Part shown: positions 51,535 to 61,334 of the stretch, piece after piece
How the letters are laid out: each line of letters begins with the position of its first letter
How positions within the stretch are numbered: position 1 is the stretch's first letter
Source: Neovahlkampfia damariscottae
Taxonomy: Eukaryota > Heterolobosea > Selenaionea > Neovahlkampfiida > Neovahlkampfiidae
Assembly (NCBI GenBank): GCA_016618085.1
Contig: JABLTG010000001.1
Location: 65,461-129,460 of the forward strand
Direction: 5' to 3'
Length of the DNA stretch: 64,000 nucleotides
Program-made: the position numbers and the translations under genes
Notes under the pieces: model-generated
The model's input: the letters and a program-made list of their open reading frames with translations, nothing else
Databases searched by the model: none
What the model was told of the DNA's origin: nothing

Positions 51535-53930
51535 TTAAAATTTTTTCCTAAAGCAATTACGTATTGAAGTAATCAATGATTTATAAGTGATAGGTTTCAG
51601 CAAAGTATCATCAATCTTCCATTGTTTTACAAATTCACGAAGCATTTGATTATTCAATTCACCAGTTGCCACAATAATTTTGGTATTGGTTGATGCATTG
51701 AAACTCTTGATTGATTTAACCAGGTCAAACCCATTCATGAGAGGCATGTTGATATCTGTGATTATCAAATCAATTGAAATTTCTTGTTTATAAATTTTTA
51801 AAGCTTCTTCTCCATTGTCTGCCACAAAAACTTTCTTTGGTGACATTTTTTCGATAAATTTTTTTATGCATTTTTGAATCACTACGTGATCCTCGACAAT
51901 CAAAACATTAGATCCTTCAAGTAAATTCCAATCTCCTGAAAATTTCTTTTTTAATGTTGGAGATAACTCAAGAATGAGATCTGATGATAAAATCGGTTTG
52001 AACAATCTCAAACAATCATTGTATTCACTGTGCTTCTTTGATGAATTTCCAATAATTACAACTTGGTCATGAGGTATTTTAGCAGGGATTTGATAAATTA
52101 AATCATCATCAACAAATATTTTACAATCTGGAGTTTCTTTAAACACTGTTGATATTTTCTCTTTTGATTTCGTTACGCAAATATTCTTCGTATTCATACC
52201 ATGAAGTAATTTAGTCAAATCATCAGAGATATCTTCATCTTGTAGAACTAAAACTATAGTTTTGAAATGTGATAATGGAAGTGAATCATAAATGGTCTTT
52301 GTTTCTTTTGTTATTTCGTAGGGTATTTCAAACCAAAATGTAGATCCGGAACCTACTTCACTTTCAACTCCATATTTACCATGCATTAATTCAATCAATC
52401 CTTTTACTATTGATAAACCTATACCCCATCCAGTTGAAGTATTTGAGTCACTAACTTGTTCAAACATCGTGAATATTTTCATCAGATTTTCTTTTTTGAT
52501 TCCAATTCCGGTATCTTTGATGGCAAAATATAACATATTTCTATCGGATTTATTTTTCACATGTAATTCAATTTTTCCTTGTTGTGTATATTTAATTGAA
52601 TTTGACATCAAATTGGAGAGTATTTGAATCAATCTTTGACTATCTCCTTTTATCATTCTTGGTATTTGATAATCAATTGAATATGTAAAATCTAATGATT
52701 TTTTGGTTGCTTGAGGAATGTTAATTTTTAAAGCACTTTCAATTGATTCTAAAATTTCAAAATTCTTATTTTGAAGTTGAAAATTTCCACTTTCAATTTT
52801 TGATGAATCTAAAATATCTCCAATAATATGATTTATCAATTGATTTGAACTTTGTGCTTCATTTAAAATACCAATTTGATCTTTTCTTGGTTCATTGGAT
52901 AACAAATTTTCAATCGAGAAAGTTAAAGCTTGTAAAGGATTTCTGACTTCATGTGAAATTGAAGCAATAAACTCTGTTTTAGATTTTAATGCAAATATCT
53001 GTTTTTCATGCTCAATTTTTTTTTGCTTCAATTCCAGTTCGTGTGTGGCGTCGTTGCACAAAATGGTAATTCCAATCATTTCCTGTTGAATCCAGATTGG
53101 TGAAACAGTAACCATGTACAAATAATTTTGTGAATCATGAGATACTTGAATTTTATACACTTGAGTTTTCTTAGATCGATGTAATTCACTAAATTTTTCA
53201 TTATGAAAAATTGGTAAATTTTTGAATGAGCTTCCAACCAAATACTTTTCATTTTTTCCAAGAAATTCTTTGTTTATCAATAAAATATCAAGATTTAAAT
53301 CAGTTTTAAATACATGACTCTGTATTGATTCCAAAACACTTTCAAATTCACTGACTCTTTTTTCCAATTCCAAATTCTTTTTCAAAAGTACATTCTTGAA
53401 AATATGAAAGATATGATGTTGAAATAATGTATTCACTGCAACAGTAAAAGTGAAAGCAAAGTCATTTTGGTAATAAAATTGATTTACAAAAATACAAAAT
53501 ATAACATTTGTGTAAGTGAAAAAATGTGCAAAAAAATCAGCATCATAAAAATTAGGACCCAATTGTAAAACATGTACTTCAACTAAAATCCAAAAAAAAT
53601 GTTTGTGTGTATACTTTAGGTGTCTTTAAAAAAAGTTAAAATTTAAAAATTGTTTTACATTGGATAAATCATCAATTTAATCAAACAACGTAATACAACC
53701 CAAAAATAAGAATATTCTACGCCCCATTTTGACAGTGTATATTGAGTAATGAGTTCAGTAAAGAATAAAAAAATCAACATCGGTTCAAAACCTGATATAA
53801 CATATGAAACCAAAGAAACCAAAACAAAAGTGAATAATATAACAGGTGTAGCTTTGATTTGTGTTGTCAAAAATTGCTCTCTTTTCCTCAAAATTTCTAC
53901 TAGTTCCATTTGATTGGTTGACAGTGACAC
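51535..53930 (-). CDS. Hybrid histidine kinase 4
   Basis: Exon 1 (53930 to 53659), a 35-nt intron (53624-53658), then exon 2. The layout is as in the other three: HKHFFWI segment, membrane helices, coiled coil, PAS-like, SISHEVRNP, NLMSNSIKYT, DTGIGI, WGIGLSIVKGL, and REC with IVEDH, DINMPLMNG and LLKP. It is first in transcription order of the head-to-tail array, each gene separated from the next by only 70-360 nt, so each probably has its own promoter. Confidence 0.93.
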
Positions 53931-53965
53931 AATTTCTTCAATTTGAAATTTTTTTCAATAAATTT

Positions 53966-54858
53966 TTATTCAAGTTGTTCATAAGATTCTCCTTTTATTT
54001 TTGATCTGATCATGTTGAAGAGTGTTTTGAATCCTTGTATCATAAACATTATACCATCTTTAAATAAGAATGGTAATACTTTCCAGAATGGCCAGTTTGG
54101 AATGATGAATAAACCTTCCATTTTCCATTTAAATTTATTAACCAATGCACCAATGATACAGTAAAGAATGAAACCAACAATAGTGAGAATAAGTCCTAAA
54201 CCACCAAAACCTACAGGCCATAAAGGTGGATAGTAACCACCAAAAGCACCAGTACCACCCATTCCAGGACATACTTGTTTGGCTGTTATTCTGAAGTTGA
54301 TAATGAACATGTCGTTTTCAAATCTGTTACTATGGTATTCAAATCTTGGAGTGGAAACAGCTTCATCACAAAGCATATCAATTTCTGTTTTTGCAGGAAT
54401 TCCACCAACTGTACCATCATGATAGGTAATTCTTGAACCTCCTTTTGGGTTCGATCTTTCTGTTGTAAAATTTTATTAACTTTTTTCTTTTTTTACCTAA
54501 AAGTTCAACGTCAAATCTATTGCTTCCTAATGGATAACAATTTCCATGTGCTTGACTGATGGCAGGATAATTTTGTCCTGTAAGAATTTTTTAAAATTTA
54601 ATTTTGTTTTTTTTTTTACCATCACATTGAGTAACTGCGTTACCACAAACGTTTATATGAAAATCATCAAATCCATCTGTTCCTGTGTATTCACCACCTG
54701 GCCTGAATCTGCATTTTTTTTGTTACTTTTTTTTTTTCTTACAGTCCTGATAATTCTATTCTTCCATCATCTGTATCTACACCACAATTAGGAAATTGTG
54801 CAAATAAAGCAGTGAAACAAAATGTGAACAAAAGCAGTATTGAAAGTCTCGTGTTCAT
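53966..54858 (-). CDS. MRH-domain type I membrane protein (M6P-receptor-like), copy 1
   Basis: Four exons with three introns of about 32-45 nt. A signal peptide (MNTRLSILLLFTFCFTALFA) is followed by a luminal MRH-type beta domain with paired cysteines: NCGVDTDDGRIELSGL, FHINVCG, TQCDG, GNCYPLG, then ITYHDGTVGG, IDMLCDEA and AKQVCPG. One transmembrane helix (GGLGLILTIVGFILYCIIGALV) and a conserved tail follow (FIIPNWPFWKVLPFLFKDG, ending GESYEQLE). The GESYE and FW motifs may be sorting signals. Relatives (CD-MPR, Atg27, OS-9 lectins) bind mannose-type glycans and sort lysosomal enzymes. Sugar-binding residues cannot be confirmed by eye. Confidence 0.8.
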
Positions 54859-55005
54859 TTCAATTGATTTTTGTTTGGAAGACTAAAAAAAATGTTATTG
54901 GTTAAGAAACAAATAGAATTGGAAACGAAAATTGTTGGTCAAAAAAACAATTGACCAACAATATTCATTTGCACATTCTAATTTAAAAAATATTCAAGTA
55001 AAAGT

Positions 55006-55938
55006 TTATTCAAATGATTCATAAGACTCTCCTTTAATTTTTGCTTTAATTTTCAAAACCAACATTTTAATAAATTGGTAAGCATAAATCACACCATCTT
55101 TAAATAAGAATGGTAATACTTTCCAGAATGGCCAGTTTGGAATGATGAATAAACCTTCCATTTTCCATTTAAATTTGTTAACCAAAGCACCAATGATACA
55201 ATATGCAATAAAACCAACAACAGCAAGAATAAGTCCTAAACCACCAAAACCTACAGGCCATAAAGGTGGATAGTAACCACCAAAAGCACCAACATGACCC
55301 ATTCCAGGACAAGCAGCAGCAGCTTCCATTTGAAATTCAAAAATAAACATGTCATCTTCATAACGATGTTGAACGTATCTAAATCTTGGAGTAGTTGCAG
55401 CTGCGTCACAAATGAAATCAATTTCTGAAATAGAAACAACACCACCATTCATACCTCCTTTATATGTCAATTTAGCTCCTTTTCCTGGATTTGAAGATTC
55501 TGTTAAAAAAAAGTAAATGAAATGTTGAAATGTGAACGAACCTAATAATTTGACGTCAAAGTTATCAGTTCCTAAATATCCACAAGTACCAAAATAATCA
55601 TTTGTAACAGGATAATTTCGACCTAAAAAATTGCAAAAAAAATTTAGAAAATGAAAACAACTGAATTTACCGTCACATGGAGTTTTTGAGTTTCCACAGA
55701 TATTCACGAAAAACTTTTCGAAACCACTTGATTCTTCATATTCACCACTAAAAAATAAATAAAAATTTCAGTAATACCCAGGACGGAAACTGGAAAACCG
55801 TTAAATTTTTTTTTTTTTTTTTTCTTACAATCCTTGAAGTTCAATACGTCCTCCAGTTGTGTCTATTCCACAATTTGCAAACTGACAGAAAATTTGTGCA
55901 AAAATTAAGAAAAAGGTCAAAAAGAAAATTTGCTTCAT
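55006..55938 (-). CDS. MRH-domain type I membrane protein, copy 2
   Basis: A tandem paralogue of the previous gene with the same exon plan. Signal peptide (MKQIFFLTFFLIFAQIFC), NCGIDTTGGRIELQGL, FVNICG, TPCDG, GTCGYLG, LTYKGGMNGG, IDFICDAA, AAACPG, then the same transmembrane helix and tail ending GESYESFE. The luminal domains have diverged, but about 205 nt encoding the helix and proximal tail are almost identical to copy 1 (55097-55302 versus 54057-54263). The two genes may recognise different cargo with the same sorting tail. Confidence 0.8.
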
Positions 55939-56164
55939 GTTTGTGCAGTTGGAAGTAAAAATTCAATCTGATTGGTTGTAATATTTTGGAAGCAGAAATA
56001 AAATCCTTCTTCGGAAAATTACCAAAAACCAAAAGGTTCATTTGTACAAGTGAACATATCTATATTCTCAAAACTTTTAAAAAAAATTAAAGTTGCTTCA
56101 TTGGTTGAACAAAAACTACAAATTCTTGTGACCAGCACTGATTTGAGTGTTTAAAATATTCAAA

Positions 56165-57051
56165 ATTTTTGAGCTTCAAATTCTTCATTTTTTTGATCAA
56201 TTTTACATTCACAAATTAATTTACCAAAACCGTCTATCACCTTTCCATCTTTTTCTTTACATAGAAATTATTTTTGTATCTTCAGGAAATTCCTTCATCA
56301 AATTCGATATGGTCAAATAGAATTGATTTCCTCTTTGCTTCATCAATGATTTGAATAAATAATGATTATTCGTCCATCCTCCCATGTCAGTTAAAACCTA
56401 CCTAAAAAATTTACACCTTCCAGAACATAAGGCTTGGCAACTATAGTCATTGATTTTTCTGCAGCATTATATAAGAAAATATTCGCGAATGCCAAAGTAT
56501 TCTTCCGTTTATTGGAAATGAACAAGATAAATTGTAAACAGTTTGAGTCAACTTCTTTTTCATCAAATCCATGTTTTTTGAATTCTTCTCTCAGTTCGTC
56601 TTTGTTGAAAAAATTTAATGTTTTTTTCATGCTGACATTTGGGTCGGATTTTGTGACCCCAAAATTGCTTGAATAAGAAATAATGAGCTTTTGGAAGTTT
56701 ACAGCGAGGACACTTTCAAATTTGACAGTTTTGATGTTTTTTGCAGATTTTACATTTGGTAAGCAATTATATTTTGATAGAAATGTGTTCATTTTACTTT
56801 CCTCTGATCTTTCAACTAACTATGAATATGTTAATTTTTTTTCAAACATCCCAATGAAAAATATCTTTAAACAACATTTCTGCAAATTTAAAATTGGATT
56901 GAAATAAATAAGGATGTGTGAAATATTCAGCTTTGTATGAAAAATTCTCGGTGATTTGTGGAGAACAAACAGAAGAATCATTTTGATATTTAATCATCAA
57001 TTTCTCACAAGGTTTGGTTCTTAAAAATCTCCGCCATGGGTCATGATACAT
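56165..57051 (-). CDS. Uncharacterised protein, several short exons
   Basis: Exon 1 (57051-56846) joins through a 28-nt intron (about 56818-56845) to the exon ending near 56396. A 23-nt intron (GTAGG...GGGAG, about 56373-56395) then leads to a further coding stretch (WTNNHYLFKSLMKQRG...). That stretch reaches about 56165 only if one frame change near 56267 is accepted. No domain is recognised. The first 75 residues contain RRFLRTKPCEKLMIKYQ. The frame change may be an assembly error, a missed intron or decay. Confidence 0.5.
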
Positions 57052-57196
57052 CTCTGAAATAACAATGGAGTGATGCTCATGATAAACACATCAAAAAATC
57101 AACTAGGTTATTTCAATAAAACAAAATTCACGGAAAAGTATGAAAAATAACATGACTTCAAAGAACTCTTTTCGAAAACAAAAAATATATTGAAAA

Positions 57197-58957
57197 TCAA
57201 ACTACAAAATCATCTAACAAATGTAAAGATTGTTTTTTTAATGTCTCATCAATTCTTAAATCTTTGAATTCTTTTGTCAAAGAAAATCTGAAAAATGAAT
57301 AAAATAGATGTGTTTCTGCTGCTTTTGAAATATTGGCAAAGGTTTCAAAGGTCAAATTCTCATTTTTTAACAAGACTAAATTAATTTCTTCTCGGTTTGG
57401 TTGATTAATATTCACATAAAAAAGTCCATTTTGTTGAAGAAATGTTTGTTGAATTTCCAAAGCAAGTTTTCTCATTTCTTTTTCAGTTTTTAACTTTTCA
57501 AATTCTTTGATGGATTGCCACAAATAAAGGTATTCCAAATTCCATTCTGTGAGACAATAATTTTCAAAATGATGTTTAATTCCATCTTTGTTTAAATAAA
57601 TTGGAAGTTTGTCGATTTTATAATTCTTTTTGTTAAAAATGCATGAGAAAATGATCATTTTGATGATTGTGATAATTAAAGGGAATATACATTGCATTGT
57701 TAATAAACTGTAATTTGAAATTGAATGAAAGATAATTTGTAATATTTCATTTGGATAAAAATACAAAATAACTTCTGAAATGAAAAAATAAACAGCAAAA
57801 ATTGGAAATGGTAATAATTGAATTCTGAAATAAAATGGATCATTATCGACATAATATTTATAAGGAAATCTGATAATGTCACAATTTAAAAACAAATCCA
57901 AAATTTGAAGTCCAATGATGAAAATGATGATAATTGTTCTAACTATAAAATGAAGAAATTGATTCATTTGATAATTATATAAAATACAAGTTCCATTGTA
58001 TTGAAAAGGAAAAGCATAAAAAATTGATATGAACCAAAAAAATAAAATAAAAATAACTGTTAATAAACCAATGAAATAAGTGGACATCAAAAAATTCAAT
58101 ATTTTGATGAAATCGATGTTCATTTCCTTTCGTTGCTTAATTTTACTAAAAATTGAATATTTCTTCTTGTACAAAAAATTCTTCAAAATGAAATTCAAAT
58201 ATTGTAAAAGTATCAAAAATAAACAAGTAGTCTTAAAAGTCAAATCAAAAAATGGAAAAATATAGCAATAATATTTCTCCCTCCATTCAACAGTAGTTGT
58301 ATAAAAAAACACCTGACTGATAATCATTCCATAAATTAATAACAAAAAAGTCATTGGTGTGAATGATCTTGAGTTAATTGGTTCTTTGTTTTGAAACCAT
58401 AAAGAGACACCAAAAAGAGATAAACAAAACAATAAACTGGGTAAGGTAATAAATACATGTAATCCTTCTAAGTAATTTGGTGTTAAAATTTGACAAGTTT
58501 TTGAGTTTTCTTCTTTTGGTATTGACAACAAATCAGACGTAATTGAATCTGTTTGATTTTTTTGGAGAGATGAAAAGTGACCAATGTGGAAGTTTTCTAT
58601 AGTTGATATATCATTAATTTCAAACGATATAGTTGATAAATATAATGTCAAATAATTTGATGGTGACAGTTTGATGCTGTCAAATTTTTCACGATTTGAA
58701 AACTGAAAGGATTTCGAATATTTTTCAAATATCATTGAATAAATGGAGGTTTCATTAATATTGTTATACCCAAAAAACAAAAAAGTGTCTATTTTTTATT
58801 TTATTTTTTTTTTTTTGTTTTTACCCATTCCAGTCAGTGTGAACTGGTATTTTGAATTTGAAATTTTCCATGAGAGTATCATGTTTTCATGTGTTATACA
58901 AGAGGATTGAACATGGATAAAAAACAAAAATAGCCACACAAACAACTCTTTCTTCAT
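57197..58957 (-). CDS. Seven-transmembrane receptor with C-terminal RGS domain
   Basis: Exon 1 (58957-58824) has a signal peptide (MKKELFVWLFLFFIHVQSSC). A 35-nt intron (58789-58823) leads to exon 2. An extracellular domain of about 130 residues is followed by seven hydrophobic segments from about 58450 to 57650 and then an RGS-type all-helical domain (FENYCLTEWNLEYLYLWQSIKEF, then INQPNREEI, and a final FYSFFRFSLTKEFKDL). RGS domains speed GTP hydrolysis by G-alpha. The plan equals plant RGS1 and some amoebal 7TM-RGS proteins. The ligand is unknown. Confidence 0.8.
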
Positions 58958-59059
58958 CCAAAAAAATTTAGTTTTCTGATTGGTCAACAAAAGTTTGTTA
59001 AAATGCAGAATTCTTCATCAAATTAATTACTGTCAGAAAGAATTAACAATTTATTGATT

Positions 59060-60844
59060 TTATTGGCCAATCTTGATGTCTTGAATTTTCTTTGAAATTA
59101 AATCAAATATTGAATAATCAAAACCATAACGATAATTCTTCAACATGATCCTAATTTCTAATTTCATTACTTTTTTATCAATACAGTTATAGGCATCAAC
59201 ATATTTGAATTGCTCTTCAAGATCAAATTCTTTCTCTTTGAATTGGTCTTTCAATTCTTTCAAGTGAATATTATCATTAAAAATGAGATACCAAAATAAT
59301 CCATTCTTTCCTTCTTCATCTTTGTTAGAAATTTCATCATTTGTGATTCCAAATTTTGAAATGATTTTTTGCATTGGAATACCGACAAAACAAGAATAGA
59401 GATAAATGATAAAATTGAGTGAACAATTAGATAATTTCTTTTTAAGAGATCCAATGATTCCTTGATCTTTGATTTGAGGTGTAGCTGATTTTGATGTAGA
59501 AAATGAAACGTTGCTTAAATCAAATGATTTCTCACGAAAAAGAACTACAATACCATTATCATATTGACAATAAAGTTGAAGTTTTTGATCTTTTTTTGGT
59601 TGGAATTCATTAATATCAATTTCCAATACATAATAATCACTTGTGCATTCTTCATGAAGTTTGATTTTTTTGTTCTCAAAAACCACATTTTCCTTAAGTG
59701 GTCTACCATTGACAGAGTAATGAAATTTGAATAATTTTGATGGTGGTGGTTTACTTGTTGTGATCCTGTATTCAACGGAAATTTTGGATCCTATGATTTT
59801 GAAAACAATTGGGAGACCAAATGCACAATTATGTTTTTTTTCATATTTGTTATTTTGCATCGTCTTCCAAAAACCACACTGACAAAAAAACAATAAATAA
59901 GCTCCACATACTGTGCACTTTTCTTTTTTCCCAATTAAACTATGTGTTTCAATTGTTTTCACTGCATCTTTAATATCATTTGGGTGTTTGGAAATACAAA
60001 CGGATAAAGAAGGAGAAGGACGATCTTGTGTTGCTTTCATATGAACATGACAACCAGGAGGGACAAAAAATTGATTGGATTTTTTCCAATTTGTGAAAAG
60101 ATTGTTTATCCATTTTATGTTTGATTCAGTGAAAAAGCTTCCAAGAAAATCTTTTTTTTTTTTTTTTTGAACCGTAGAATCATCATTATTGTCGTCCTGG
60201 ATTTCAGGTACATATTCTCTTATTTTTGATGTTCCTCTGTCTTCCACTAACTCTTCTTCAATTTCTTGACTTGTTGGAACCTCTTCATCGTATATAGAAG
60301 ACATTACCTTTGAAATCAACACTAATTTTTGAAGTAAATTTTCTCCCAATTGTTTAAATTGATCATCATTAAATTCTAAAAAAACAAGTTGTGCATATGG
60401 GCAGAAATAAATTGCTTTTTGAATTTTTTTGCACTCTTCCATATCAAAAAAATAATAATAAGCTTCAAAATCCGTAAAGAATTCATTAAAGTGAGCTTTA
60501 ATAAAATCCTTTAATTGAAGTCTATGATTGTTGTCATCTGTTAGTTTTACTAAGAATTTTGGTGGAGGAATACTGACTTCAGTACTGATGGATTGTTTAT
60601 CAGCAAAAATGTCTAAAAGTTGATCGATTTTTTGTGGTGTGTTTTCATAATCCACTTCAGATGGATAATATTCTGTTATTAAATATTTTCCTTTTTTGCG
60701 TTTTCCAAGTGTAAAATAGAGTACGTTTGGAAATTCTCTAAGTTTATCTTCAATTTTCTTGAATTCGTAGATAAGTGTGTTTAATTCCTTTCCTTCTTTC
60801 AAATCAAATGTTGTAAACCTCGTGTAGATTTTATTTTGCATCAC
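59060..60844 (-). CDS. Uncharacterised 594-residue protein with Cys cluster
   Basis: Single exon. The first 200 residues alternate strands and helices (FPNVLYFTLGKRKKGKYLITEYYPSEV), an acidic linker with a K run follows (near residue 220), and then a zinc-like cluster KCTVCGAYLLFFCQCGFW with a nearby KHNCAF. The second half is beta-rich and ends in helical segments. No family is recognised. No signal peptide or membrane helix, so it is probably cytosolic or nuclear. Confidence 0.65.
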   Translation of the reverse strand: MMQNKIYTRFTTFDLKEGKELNTLIYEFKKIEDKLREFPNVLYFTLGKRKKGKYLITEYYPSEVDYENTPQKIDQLLDIFADKQSISTEVSIPPPKFLVKLTDDNNHRLQLKDFIKAHFNEFFTDFEAYYYFFDMEECKKIQKAIYFCPYAQLVFLEFNDDQFKQLGENLLQKLVLISKVMSSIYDEEVPTSQEIEEELVEDRGTSKIREYVPEIQDDNNDDSTVQKKKKKDFLGSFFTESNIKWINNLFTNWKKSNQFFVPPGCHVHMKATQDRPSPSLSVCISKHPNDIKDAVKTIETHSLIGKKEKCTVCGAYLLFFCQCGFWKTMQNNKYEKKHNCAFGLPIVFKIIGSKISVEYRITTSKPPPSKLFKFHYSVNGRPLKENVVFENKKIKLHEECTSDYYVLEIDINEFQPKKDQKLQLYCQYDNGIVVLFREKSFDLSNVSFSTSKSATPQIKDQGIIGSLKKKLSNCSLNFIIYLYSCFVGIPMQKIISKFGITNDEISNKDEEGKNGLFWYLIFNDNIHLKELKDQFKEKEFDLEEQFKYVDAYNCIDKKVMKLEIRIMLKNYRYGFDYSIFDLISKKIQDIKIGQ

Positions 60845-61334
60845 TTCTCCTCAGGTCCTGTTTTGTTTGAAGCGAAATTCAAGTTGTCCAATAAAAATCT
60901 TTTTTTTAAAATTAATGTTTTATTTCTTTTTGGTTTGGTTATGATTCTTAATAGAATTCCAACCATATAGTTTTCCTTTTTACTTCTGGTTATAATATCT
61001 TGTTTTTTTCTTTTTTTTTACTCGGACTTTGGTTCACTGTCATTGTCGTTTCCTTCCTGGTCCTTCTACAAACTTTGCACTCCTTTTTCAACTGATTGTT
61101 TCTTGGATCATCTGTTTTTCATTGTGACGAATGCTTTTTGAGTATTTCTTTCAATTGTTTCTACCAAAAAAAAATTGAGAAAGAAAAATTAATTTTTTTA
61201 TTTCTTTGCAAGAGTACCTCCCTCCTTTGTACAACAAAAGAAAAGTAATCTGTTTTCTTGGATGCAAAAAAACACCTTGGTAAATAATTGGTCACATTTT
61301 CCTCCAATCAAATCGCAAACAATTCCTTTGCAAA
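60845..61334. other. Divergent intergenic region
   Basis: About 490 nt of T-rich sequence between two divergently transcribed genes, presumably holding both promoters. No RNA gene or coding frame is seen. Confidence 0.5.

Noticed and set aside
43760-53930. Recent prokaryotic transfer of the kinase array
   Set aside because: Each gene has a host-type 32-36 nt intron at the same place and host-like composition, so the array is an old resident that expanded locally.
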